Of a stretch of DNA of 64,000 bases, positions 27,573 through 35,524 are shown piece after piece (position 1 is the stretch's first letter; the number at the start of each line of letters is the position of its first letter). The DNA comes from CAYVFC01 sp964450715 (GTDB taxonomy: Bacteria > Myxococcota_A > Polyangia > Polyangiales > JAFGIB01): assembly GCA_964450715.1 (NCBI GenBank), contig CAYVFC010000025.1:1-64000 (forward strand), read 5' to 3'. The position numbers and the translations under genes are program-made. Under the pieces are notes generated by a model. The model saw only the letters and a program-made list of their open reading frames with translations, did not search any database and had not been told where the DNA came from.

Positions 27573-29693
27573 CTATTTCACTAGGTAATCAGGATTCCAA
27601 ACCCGGTTGTCTCGAATCAGCGCTCGATTCAGGGAGTAGACCGAGGTGACCACTTCTTCGTATCGCTTTGTAATCTGCTGGTACCGGTCCAGGGAGGCCA
27701 GGTTCCGGGTCTCCTCGCGATCCTCGGCCAGGTCGTAGAGGTACTCCCAGTCCCACTTGTAGTTCTTGAAGTACTTGTACTTGCCGGAGCGTATCCCGGC
27801 CGATTCGCCGCCGTTGGAGGTGGAGAAGAAGGCCCGGTCGGTCCCCGGCGGGAAACGCCGCAGCAACGATTGTCCGATGAAGGGATTGGGCGTTTCGATC
27901 CCCAGCCGGTCGAGTATGGTGGGCCCGATATCCGCCAGCTGGCGGATTTCGCTATAAACCTGCCCCGGCGCTCCCCCCCAGTCGGAACCGATCAGGGCCA
28001 GCGGTACCCAGACCAGATCCTCCCAGAGCTTGTTCTGTTCGCGCTCCTGGTGGGGGGAGAACCAGTTGATGCCGTGGTCGCCGGCGATGATGAACAGGGT
28101 GTTGTCGTACTTCGGGTTGGCGTGCAGACGGTCGACGAACCTACCGATGGCATTGTCGGTGTAGTTCATGAGATTGGGGATCTGGTTGCCGGCAACCTCG
28201 TGGTCGCCGAGCTCGAATCGTTCGTCCGGGAGGATGAATGGATAGTGAGCCGAGAGGGTGGCGAGGGTGAGGAAAAAGGGTCGCGGATCGGTGCGTTCTT
28301 CCAGAAACCTCTCCACCACCGGAAAGAAATCGTGATCCCGGATCCCCCAGTTCACCACCGGGAGGCCGGCGAACAGCGGAGTGTCCACGTCGTACAGGGT
28401 CTCGAACCATTGCTCGAGCCGCGGCTTCTTATTGGAGAAAGCGATGTGTCCGCCGTGCAGGTAGATGGTCTGGTAGCCCCGGTTTCTGAGGATGGAGGGA
28501 AAGCAGAGCAGGGCGAGATCCGGGTTGTGCTGGAAGATCCACTCGGAGGAGAGCCTGGGCAGGAGCGAACAGTAGATCGAGATCAGTGACCAGCGGGTCT
28601 GGGTGCCGTTGGCGTACGCGTTGTGGAAGCTCGTCCCCTCGGCCGCCAGGCGGTCGAAGTTCTTGGAAGCCGCCCGGTGGTATCCGATGCTGCCGATGTT
28701 GACGGCTCGGGCGCCCTCCCAGTGGATGAAGATGATATTGGGCGGATCGGCGTCCAGCCCGGAGCAGTCCTCGTCGATGCCGTTGCCGGCAATGTCCTCG
28801 GCCCCTGGATGGATGGACCGCTCGCGGTCGTTACAGTCCTGGGCCTGTGCGAAGCCGTCGCCGTCGAAATCCGTCCGGCAAGAGGCGCGGGGGTGTTTGC
28901 CCAGCTGACACAGGTGGAACGGCGTCGCCTTGATCAAGGGATACTCGGGATCGACGAAGCGCCACCCCGGATCGGCCGGGCCCGGTCGCGGCAGGGGAAG
29001 AGCCGTATAGCGCCCCGCGTCGGAGAGCCGTAAGGTCGGGCTTCCCAGCCGGCTGGTCGCGACCAGCTCGCCGGACAGCGAGATGAGCGCGTTTTCGGCC
29101 AGATCGGCCGCGGTCGGTAGGCTCGGGGCCAAGGGGCCGGCGAACGATCCGAGCAGCACCAGACAAGCGGCGACGATCCCTATGCGGCCGGCGGTCCGTT
29201 CCAGAGCGGTAGCGGGAACCGGGATGAGGCTGCAGAGAACAAATGCACCCGAGACCAGAGCGATGGCGAGAAACAGAGTGCCGCTATCGGGGCCGGATAG
29301 CATACCCGCGTTCAACCGGGAAAGGTTCGCGAAGAGGAAACCGATATGGGCCCAGGTCGCGTGGGCTCCGAAGTAGAGAAAGAACTGGGCATCGACCATC
29401 AGGGCCGCGATGAATAAGGAGAAGAAACCGAGCTCGAGCCTGTCGGCCAGCGGCCGGCGGATGATTCGCAGCCGCGAGGGAAGTCGTGCGGGTAGAACGA
29501 CCGCGAGCAGGAGCAACACCCCCACGACGATCCCATCCCGAAAAAAACCTACCATCAGGGCCGCGGCCCAGGCGGGAACGGAGCGCTGGTCAGGCGTGTA
29601 ATGCTGGTGCGCCAGATACCAGATCCGCGGTGCGGACATGAAGATCCATAAGAGCAAATAGACGAAAACCCGGGATCTTCTCTCTCTGTTCAT
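27573..29693 (-). CDS. Membrane sulfatase/phosphoethanolamine-transferase-like protein with embedded MopE-type metal site
   Basis: The 706-residue protein belongs to the alkaline phosphatase/sulfatase superfamily. Five hydrophobic segments cover residues 9-185, as in LtaS and EptA. The extracytoplasmic catalytic domain begins at about 317 (PNIIFIHWEGAR), the probable nucleophile is T366 in ANGTQTRWS, and a metal-binding AGDHGIN follows. Residues 275-313 are an unusual insertion before the catalytic core: DFDGDG, DCNDRE, HPGAED and GIDEDCSG, which is the MopE-type copper/calcium repeat pattern. Two extra cysteines lie just before it. It is the first gene of a three-gene operon with two GT-C proteins. 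It may move phosphoglycerol or phosphoethanolamine to a glycan, or remove sulfate. No strong ribosome-binding site was seen. Confidence 0.78.
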   Translation of the reverse strand: MNRERRSRVFVYLLLWIFMSAPRIWYLAHQHYTPDQRSVPAWAAALMVGFFRDGIVVGVLLLLAVVLPARLPSRLRIIRRPLADRLELGFFSLFIAALMVDAQFFLYFGAHATWAHIGFLFANLSRLNAGMLSGPDSGTLFLAIALVSGAFVLCSLIPVPATALERTAGRIGIVAACLVLLGSFAGPLAPSLPTAADLAENALISLSGELVATSRLGSPTLRLSDAGRYTALPLPRPGPADPGWRFVDPEYPLIKATPFHLCQLGKHPRASCRTDFDGDGFAQAQDCNDRERSIHPGAEDIAGNGIDEDCSGLDADPPNIIFIHWEGARAVNIGSIGYHRAASKNFDRLAAEGTSFHNAYANGTQTRWSLISIYCSLLPRLSSEWIFQHNPDLALLCFPSILRNRGYQTIYLHGGHIAFSNKKPRLEQWFETLYDVDTPLFAGLPVVNWGIRDHDFFPVVERFLEERTDPRPFFLTLATLSAHYPFILPDERFELGDHEVAGNQIPNLMNYTDNAIGRFVDRLHANPKYDNTLFIIAGDHGINWFSPHQEREQNKLWEDLVWVPLALIGSDWGGAPGQVYSEIRQLADIGPTILDRLGIETPNPFIGQSLLRRFPPGTDRAFFSTSNGGESAGIRSGKYKYFKNYKWDWEYLYDLAEDREETRNLASLDRYQQITKRYEEVVTSVYSLNRALIRDNRVWNPDYLVK

Positions 29694-29777
29694 ACGCGGA
29701 TCGCGTCGAGCGTCCGATGACGACGGCCCTCGGTCGCATGATAACCGGCGTCCGCGGGGTTAGAAAGAACGGGCTGT

Positions 29778-29880
29778 TGTCATCTCGAACGCAGAGTGTC
29801 ATCTCGAACGAAGTGAGAGATCTCAAGGGAAGAGATTTCGCACTTCGTGCGAAATGACAGCGATTTGCTGGAAATGACAG
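29778..29880. repeat. Dispersed palindromic repeat, copy 2 (compound)
   Basis: gtcatctcgaacg occurs twice in tandem (29779 and 29798), and gaaatgacag also occurs twice (29851 and 29871), giving a partly duplicated version of the palindrome at 2654-2717. The inner part contains the hairpin tttcgcacttcgtgcgaaa. Confidence 0.75.
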
Positions 29881-29951
29881 CGACGGAGCCGTACGGTCGC
29901 GGAGCGGTACGGTCGCGAGCAATCCCGGGTTTCGTCGGCCGTCGGATATTT

Positions 29952-29987
29952 AAAAAAAACCCCCCTCCCGGGGGTGGAGGAGGGGGG
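29952..29987 (-). terminator. Rho-independent terminator of the Cys-repeat lipoprotein gene
   Basis: Read on the minus strand, a 9-base-pair stem CCCCCCTCC / GGAGGGGGG with a 10-base loop is followed at once by eight U residues. It begins about 30 bases after the stop codon at 30017. This is the clearest intrinsic terminator in the window. Confidence 0.88.
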
Positions 29988-30016
29988 CCGGTACTACGAG
30001 ATCGTCGCCTGTTTGG

Positions 30017-30934
30017 CTACAAGCCCTGCTGGCACTCGCGAAGCTCGTTCGCGCACTGAATGAAGGCGAAGGGGTTCTGGAACATGCAGGTCGTCCAGGC
30101 GACGTTACAGTCGATGATCTCGGGAACCTCAAGGGAATCGGCCACTGCCTGAGCGCAGTCGATCAGACCGTCAGTGCAGCCGAGCAGGTCGGAAACCGAC
30201 TCGGTTTCCAGGGTGCAGTCGGCGGCCGTCTCGGCGCAGCCCACCACCTCGGAGACGGGCACCTCGGGAAGCTCGACGCCCAGGCTCTCGCTCACGCACA
30301 GGGCCTCCTGCTCGGCGCAGGCGGTAAGCTCGCTCGGGGTGGAGGCGGTCAGGATGCAGTCGTCAAGAGCGGCGGTGCACGCGAGCACGTTCTCCACCGT
30401 CTCGGCGACCTCGTCCGGGATGACGACCCCGGCGGCCTCGTCCACGGCGCAGATCGCCATGGTTTCGCCGCAGCCGGTCAGATCGGTGACGCTCTGGGCC
30501 TCGTTGATGCACTCGACCGCGCCGTCCACGCAGGCCGCGGTGCCGCTGACGATGGTGGGAAGCTGTACGTCCAGGATATCGGCCACGCACTGGGCCTCGG
30601 CCTCGGCGCAGAGGGCCAGCTGGGTGGGCGTCTCGGCGGCGAACACGCAGTCGTCGAGCTCGGCCGTGCACTGGGCGACGTCGGACGCGGCCTGGATAAC
30701 CTCGGCCGGAAGCCCGTTGTCAGCGGTGGCAGTGCACAGGGTGTAGTCCATGTTGCAGAAGATCAGGCCCAGAAGGCCCATGTCGTCGATACAGGCATCG
30801 CGCTGGTCGGCGCACTGGGCGAGGGTCATCGCCTGGGTGGTAAGACCCGGCTCCTCGTCAACAGCCACGTTTGCCGCGCAGCCGACCTGTAGAGCCATGA
30901 ACGTCGCAAAACAGAGAACCATAGCCTTTTTCAT
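30017..30934 (-). CDS. Cysteine-repeat lipoprotein
   Basis: The 305-residue product starts at the ATG at 30934 with AAGGAG upstream. The signal peptide MKKAMVLCFATFMALQVGC ends in a lipobox (Cys 19). The mature part is acidic and made of repeated modules in which paired cysteines are spaced C-x6-C, each pair followed 11-13 residues later by another C-x6-C (for example CTAELDDC ... CAEAEAQC; CTAALDDC ... CAEQEALC). At least five modules occur, separated by Val/Pro-rich spacers (VQLPTIV, VELPEVP). It looks like a disulfide-stapled helical solenoid on the cell surface. A strong intrinsic terminator follows, and the gene is monocistronic. No known family is recognised. Confidence 0.75.
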   Translation of the reverse strand: MKKAMVLCFATFMALQVGCAANVAVDEEPGLTTQAMTLAQCADQRDACIDDMGLLGLIFCNMDYTLCTATADNGLPAEVIQAASDVAQCTAELDDCVFAAETPTQLALCAEAEAQCVADILDVQLPTIVSGTAACVDGAVECINEAQSVTDLTGCGETMAICAVDEAAGVVIPDEVAETVENVLACTAALDDCILTASTPSELTACAEQEALCVSESLGVELPEVPVSEVVGCAETAADCTLETESVSDLLGCTDGLIDCAQAVADSLEVPEIIDCNVAWTTCMFQNPFAFIQCANELRECQQGL

Positions 30935-31303
30935 GATCGCCAATCTCCTTGGAATTTGGTTAAAACTAGAAAAATCTATCTTTGTTGGATACCGCGGTGC
31001 TGCGTAATACCCGTCAATTCCGAGCCGGCCGTGCCATATCCGGTCTCGACTTCCACTGCCACTAATGCGGCCCGTACACCTTTCTGTGATCCGATGTAAG
31101 GAAAAAACGCATAGGGCACGACATGTCACAAAATGGAGACGTGGAGTACGGGTAACACGTGCCATTTATGTCAATAATATCAATGTATTGGTGTGCTGGC
31201 TCAGGGCTGTTCGACAAGCGCACAAAGAAAAAAATTACTGAGGATTAATGGATCTGGTGAATTCCAGATCGCCTCTCCCCGTTGCCCCCCTCGTGCCCCC
31301 TCC
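30935..31303. other. Upstream non-coding region of the Cys-repeat gene
   Basis: No gene is seen. It has clearly lower GC than its surroundings near 30950-31000 and 31155-31250, suitable for a promoter reading left. An inverted repeat ggcacg ... cgtgcc spans about 31114-31168, and a small hairpin atctggtgaattccagat lies at about 31252-31269. The right end passes into the repeat elements at 31304 and 31413. Confidence 0.4.
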
Positions 31304-31395
31304 GGGTCACCGGAAGCGCGCGCTCGAATATCTTCCTGAGCTCTCACCGAGCACTGCTTACACCGAACGTTACAGCCGCGCGCTTCCGGTGACCC
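31304..31395. repeat. Terminal-inverted-repeat element, second copy of the 24.2-kb type
   Basis: Perfect 19-base arms gggtcaccggaagcgcgcg (31304-31322) and its reverse complement (31377-31395) flank 54 bases. The arm differs from that at 24239 by a single base, and the internal core is unrelated. This pair is direct evidence for a dispersed family in this genome. Confidence 0.88.
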
Positions 31396-31412
31396 CGCGT
31401 ACGACCTTAGAG

Positions 31413-31533
31413 GTCTGCGAGAGCGCCCGGCGCCGCGTCTCGAAAAGACGCGGCCGCAGTCATAGCAAAGGCGAACGGAAAATCCGGATGTCAGCGAAAC
31501 GGGTCGCGTCTTTTCGAGAGGTCTCTCGCGGAC
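31413..31533. repeat. Imperfect inverted repeat next to the 31.3-kb element
   Basis: tctcgaaaagacgcg (31438-31452) and its exact reverse complement (31505-31519) are flanked outward by gtctgcgagag (31413) and ctctcgcggac (31523), which pair with one mismatch. The left arm also forms its own hairpin gccgcgtct-cgaaa-agacgcggc. It ends just before the stop of the AAA ATPase gene at 31545. Confidence 0.75.
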
Positions 31534-31544
31534 AAGAGAGGGTG

Positions 31545-33080
31545 TTATTCGAATAAATCGGCCAGCGACCGGTCCCGGCTGGCCGGCCGGGCTCTAGTCT
31601 TGGCCCATTGGCGCAGCGCCTTGATGCGCTCCTCGAAGGTCTCGTACAGGGGCACGATCTGCTCGAGCTCCTTGCCGATGTCCTCCCCGGTCACCTCGCG
31701 GCTCTCGGCAAAGGCCCGGTACATGCCGGCGATCACCCCCTGCTCCAGCTCGGCACCGGAAAAGTGGTCGGTCTGCCGCGCCAGCGCTTCCAGGTCGAAG
31801 CGGTCCGGCTCGCGTCCGCGCTTGGACAGGTGGATGGCGAGGATGTCGCGCCGTTCGTGCTCGTCGGGTAAATCGATGAAAAAGGTCTCGTCGAAACGCC
31901 CCTTGCGTAGCAGCTCCGGCGGCAGCGTGGCGACCTCGTTGGCCGTGGCCACCACGAAGACCGCCACCCGCTTCTCCTGCAGCCAGGTGACGAAGGAACC
32001 GAACACCCGGCCCGCGTTGGTCGCGCCCCCGGCTTCCGCGTCGTAAAAGCCCTTTTCCACCTCGTCGATCCAGAGCACCACCGGTGCCAGCGACTCGGCC
32101 AGCCGGGTGGCCTTGCGCATGGCCGTCTCGGCCGAGGGCGAGCCGAACACCGAGGCCAGATCGAGCCGGGTCAGCGGAAGCTGCCAGGCCGCGGCCACGG
32201 CCTTGGCCATCAGGCTCTTGCCGCACCCCTGTACGCCGATCAGCAAAAGCCCCCGGGGAGCCGGAAGCCCGTAGCGCTCCGCCTCGGGATCAAAGGCGCG
32301 CGCGCGTCCCTGTACCCAACGCTTCACCTCCCCGAGCCCGCCGACCTGACCCAGATCCTCCTCGAGCGGCAGGTAGTCCAGAAGCTCGCTTTTTCGGACC
32401 GATTGCCGCTTTTCCTCCAAGACCCGCTCGACCAGGACCACGCCCGGTGCGTTCGCTTCAGTGCTGCCGCCGTCCGCGCCGCTCGCGCGCTCGCCCCCCT
32501 GGGCGGCGCCGCGCGCCAGCCGTCCGGCCACCTGTAGCGCCTTGCTGAAAACGCGTCGCGCCTCATCGGTCGTCAGCCCCTGCGCGGCTCGCAGCACCGC
32601 TTCGGCCGTGCGGCCGTCCATCCGTAATCCCAGCGCGGTGCAGGTCTCGGCGAGCAGCGGCTCCAGCTCTGCCGGCGTGGGCAGAGCGAGCTCGACCAGC
32701 GCGATATCCTTCTCGAGGTCGGGCGGTACATGGAGCACCGGGGCCAGTATGATCGCCGTATGCCGGTTGCGCGGCCAGCAGGCGGCCAGATCTCTGAGCA
32801 GCCGCAGCACCTCCGGGTCGGCCAGGTAGTGGTGGAAATCGACCAGCAGCGTCACCCCCTTCCCGGCCTGCCGGAGCGAGCGCAGCAGCGCCTCGGCCGA
32901 CCCGGGCCGTCCGGCCGCGTCCGGGCCGCCGGTCAGGCTCCATTCGCCGAGACTCAGCTCGAGCGAGCGAACCGCCTCGGCGATCAGCGCCCGGGCCCGG
33001 CTCTCCTCGTGGGTGACCAGGTACAGAAGCGGGTAGCCGGATGAGATGAGAAGCCGGAGCTCTTCTGCCGCTGGATGCAT
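31545..33080 (-). CDS. Ycf46-like AAA+ ATPase
   Basis: The 511-residue product starts at the ATG at 33080, with GGGGGAAGG close upstream. The N-terminal 190 residues form a degenerate ATPase-like domain (YPLLYLVTHEESRA; LLVDFHHYL; IILAPVLHVP). After a Gly/Ala-rich linker the C-terminal AAA+ domain has Walker A GVQGCGKS at 282-289, Walker B VVLWIDE at 334-340, a sensor in FVVATANEV and an arginine-finger region in LLRKGRFDE. This two-part layout is that of the Ycf46 family of cyanobacteria and plastids, whose role is poorly known. The gene follows the PilB/GspE ATPase gene by 23 bases in the same direction, so they are probably co-transcribed. Confidence 0.82.
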   Translation of the reverse strand: MHPAAEELRLLISSGYPLLYLVTHEESRARALIAEAVRSLELSLGEWSLTGGPDAAGRPGSAEALLRSLRQAGKGVTLLVDFHHYLADPEVLRLLRDLAACWPRNRHTAIILAPVLHVPPDLEKDIALVELALPTPAELEPLLAETCTALGLRMDGRTAEAVLRAAQGLTTDEARRVFSKALQVAGRLARGAAQGGERASGADGGSTEANAPGVVLVERVLEEKRQSVRKSELLDYLPLEEDLGQVGGLGEVKRWVQGRARAFDPEAERYGLPAPRGLLLIGVQGCGKSLMAKAVAAAWQLPLTRLDLASVFGSPSAETAMRKATRLAESLAPVVLWIDEVEKGFYDAEAGGATNAGRVFGSFVTWLQEKRVAVFVVATANEVATLPPELLRKGRFDETFFIDLPDEHERRDILAIHLSKRGREPDRFDLEALARQTDHFSGAELEQGVIAGMYRAFAESREVTGEDIGKELEQIVPLYETFEERIKALRQWAKTRARPASRDRSLADLFE

Positions 33081-33103
33081 GGCCTTCCCCCGTTCTCGGG
33101 TCC

Positions 33104-34909
33104 TTACTCGGCGGTGACGCGCAGTACTTCCTCGAAGGTGGTGTGGCCCTGCGCCAGCTTCTTGATACCCGCCTCCCTGAGCGTCGTCATGCCGTCGATC
33201 CGCGCCGCCTTGACGATCTCCTTGGCGTCGGACCGCTCGTTCATCAACCGGACGACCTTGTCCGTCACCGGCAGCACCTCGTAGATGGCCGTGCGGCCGA
33301 AGTAGCCGGTCCCGCGGCAGGCCGGGCACCCCTCGCCATAGTGCACGGTCAGCTTCTTGCTGCTCCCTTCCGGCATCTTGATGTGCAGCGCCTCGATCTG
33401 CTCCTCGGTGAGGAAGGTGCTGGTGCGGCAATGCTGGCAGATGGTACGCAGCAAGCGCTGGGCTATCACTCCCAAAAGCGTGGAGGAGAGCAGGAAGGGC
33501 TCCACGCCCAGGTCGAACATGCGGCTGACCGCCGTGCCCGAGTCGTTGGTGTGAAGCGTGGCGAAGACCAGGTGGCCGGTGAGCGCCGCCTGTACGGCGT
33601 TGAAGGCCGTCTCACCGTCCCGCACCTCGCCTACCATGATCACGTCCGGGTCCTGCCGCAGGATGTTGCGCAGCGCGGCGGCGAAGCTCAGCCCGATCTG
33701 CGGGTGCACGGCTACCTGGTTGAACTCCTCCACCACCATCTCGATCGGGTCCTCGATCGATACGATGTTGATATCGGGCCTGCTGATGGTCTTCAGCGCG
33801 GAGTACAGGGTGGTGGTCTTGCCGCTGCCGGTGGGTCCGGTCACCAGGATCATGCCGTGCGGCCGGCTGATGAAGCCCTCGAACAGCTCATACTCGCGGG
33901 GGAAGAAGCCCAGCGAGGAGAGATCCTGCATGATGATGGAGGGATCGAAGATGCGGATGACCACCTTTTCCCCGAAGGCCACCGGCAGGGTCGAGACCCT
34001 GAGCTCGTTCTCGCCGTCCTCCTTGCCGGTCTTGATGCGACCGTCCTGCGGCTTGCGCTTCTCGGCGATGTCCAGGCGGGCCAGCATCTTGATGCGCGAC
34101 ACGATCGCCTTGTGCACCACCTTGGGCAGGGTGGTCACGTTGTGCAGCACCCCGTCGATGCGGACGCGTACCAGGCTGCCCTCCCGCTTGGGCTCGATGT
34201 GGATGTCCGAGGCCCGCTGGTTGAAGGCGTAGTGCAGCATGTACTCCACGGCGTTGACGATGTGCTTGTCCGTGGCCTCCAGGTCCTGGATGGTCTTCAG
34301 CCGCACCAGCTGCTCGAGGTTGCCGATATCGACCCCCTCGGCCATGGTCTGGGCGGCGGCCTTGACGCTGCCCCGCAGGCCGTAGACCTCGGTGATGATG
34401 CGCTGGATGTCGGTGCGGGCGGAGACCACCGGGGCGATCTCGTGGCCGGTGATGCGCTGCAGGTTTTCCAGCAGCTCGATGTCGAAGGGGTTGGAAAGCG
34501 CTACCGTCAGCGTGTTGCCCTGTAGGCCCAGCACCAGCACGTTGTGGCTGCGGGCAAAGGGGCGCGAGAGCACCGAGGTGATGAGCTTCATGTCGAGCTC
34601 GAGCGGGTCGATCTTCTTGTAGGCCAGCCCGGCGCTGGCGGCCAGCGCCTCGGCGATGCGGTCCTCGTCGAGCGGGGAGCTCTTGCCGCCGTCGCTGTTG
34701 ACCGGCAGCTCCAGCGAGGCCAGGATCTCGGCGGCGCTGATCTCCTGCGGGCGCCCGGCCGGGGTGCGCGGGGCGGGCGAGCGCTGTAAGAGCCGCAGCC
34801 GCTGATCGGCCTCCCGGGAGAGGGCGAGGTTGGCCTGCGGCTTGTCGATCAGCCCCTGCTCGACCAGGATCGAGCATAGCGATTGCATATCGATCGATTT
34901 GCCCGCCAT
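33104..34909 (-). CDS. PilB/GspE-family assembly ATPase
   Basis: The motor ATPase of type IV pilus or type II secretion systems. The start is the ATG at 34909 (AAGG upstream), giving 601 residues. An N-terminal MshEN-like domain (about residues 85-175, DEDRIAEALAASAGLAYKK) is followed by N2 and the ATPase core: Walker A GPTGSGKTT at 358-366, an Asp box, Walker B MVGEVRDGET at 425-434 and a His box at HLVFATLHTND. The zinc-binding tetracysteine is present at C491/C494 and C528/C531. No pilin, pilC, pilT or secretin gene lies near, so whether it is PilB or GspE cannot be decided. It is paired with the Ycf46-like gene. Confidence 0.87.
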   Translation of the reverse strand: MAGKSIDMQSLCSILVEQGLIDKPQANLALSREADQRLRLLQRSPAPRTPAGRPQEISAAEILASLELPVNSDGGKSSPLDEDRIAEALAASAGLAYKKIDPLELDMKLITSVLSRPFARSHNVLVLGLQGNTLTVALSNPFDIELLENLQRITGHEIAPVVSARTDIQRIITEVYGLRGSVKAAAQTMAEGVDIGNLEQLVRLKTIQDLEATDKHIVNAVEYMLHYAFNQRASDIHIEPKREGSLVRVRIDGVLHNVTTLPKVVHKAIVSRIKMLARLDIAEKRKPQDGRIKTGKEDGENELRVSTLPVAFGEKVVIRIFDPSIIMQDLSSLGFFPREYELFEGFISRPHGMILVTGPTGSGKTTTLYSALKTISRPDINIVSIEDPIEMVVEEFNQVAVHPQIGLSFAAALRNILRQDPDVIMVGEVRDGETAFNAVQAALTGHLVFATLHTNDSGTAVSRMFDLGVEPFLLSSTLLGVIAQRLLRTICQHCRTSTFLTEEQIEALHIKMPEGSSKKLTVHYGEGCPACRGTGYFGRTAIYEVLPVTDKVVRLMNERSDAKEIVKAARIDGMTTLREAGIKKLAQGHTTFEEVLRVTAE

Positions 34910-34939
34910 CTGCCTTTTACGGTACCATACCACTGCCGA

Positions 34940-35518
34940 ATGGACTGGGGAAAGCTCCAGCTGCAGTGCGACAATCCGCAATGTCCGGGGGAGTGGAATC
35001 CCAAGACGGACCAGTCCCAGCCCTACGCCCGGGCCTATGCCGGCCGCAAGCTCTGGGCCCACGGCTACAGGTGTCCGGGTTGCGGCCAGACCACTTGGTT
35101 GCAGCACGAGCCCTGGTCCGCCTCGCCCTACGATCACTCGCCCATCCAGACCTGGGGGGTAGCGGCCTACACTTTCCTGGTCTCCTTCGCGCTACTGCTG
35201 GTCGGCATCATCGTGCACCAGCTGAGCGGAAAGGCCGGCTTCTACCTACAGGTGGTCGCGACCACCGGGGCTTTTACAGGTGGTATCGGGCTGGTACGCA
35301 AGGAGATGCTGCTGGTCGCCGACGGAAAGAAGTCCGAGCCCGACAAGCGACTGTTGGTCCCGCTCTTCAGCAGCGCCGTCTTGCTCCCGGTACTGTTTCT
35401 CTTCGTGGACCCCGAGCCGCTGCTGATCTGGGGCGTGCCCAGCAGCCTGATCGCCGGCTACCTGGTCGGCAGCGTGCTACAGACGCGCTTCTCCCCTGAC
35501 CGCGGTCCGCCAAACTAG
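34940..35518 (+). CDS. Zinc-ribbon membrane protein (uncharacterised)
   Basis: The 192-residue protein starts at the ATG at 34940, only 30 bases from the divergent PilB start. The N-terminal 60 residues hold cysteines arranged C-x4-C and C-x2-C (CDNPQC; CPGCGQ) that could bind zinc. Four hydrophobic segments follow (VAAYTFLVSFALLLVGIIV; FYLQVVATTGAFTGGIGLV; LLVPLFSSAVLLPVLFLFV; LLIWGVPSSLIAGYLVGSV). Such ribbon-plus-membrane proteins are often small envelope regulators or transporter accessories. No family is recognised. Confidence 0.6.
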   Translation: MDWGKLQLQCDNPQCPGEWNPKTDQSQPYARAYAGRKLWAHGYRCPGCGQTTWLQHEPWSASPYDHSPIQTWGVAAYTFLVSFALLLVGIIVHQLSGKAGFYLQVVATTGAFTGGIGLVRKEMLLVADGKKSEPDKRLLVPLFSSAVLLPVLFLFVDPEPLLIWGVPSSLIAGYLVGSVLQTRFSPDRGPPN

Positions 35519-35524
35519 AAGTCA

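Larger units (their letters stand above)
29694..30016. other. 323-base gap holding a repeat cluster and a terminator
   Basis: No gene is seen. The space between the sulfatase operon start and the end of the Cys-repeat lipoprotein gene contains the dispersed palindrome at 29778-29880 and the intrinsic terminator at 29952-29987. The promoter of the sulfatase operon must be at the left, about 29694-29780. Confidence 0.5.

Noticed and set aside
33143..34525. 460-codon open frame antisense to the PilB/GspE gene
   Set aside because: Long antisense frames are common in GC-rich genes. The translation is His/Asp/Leu-rich low complexity, and the opposite strand has all ATPase motifs.
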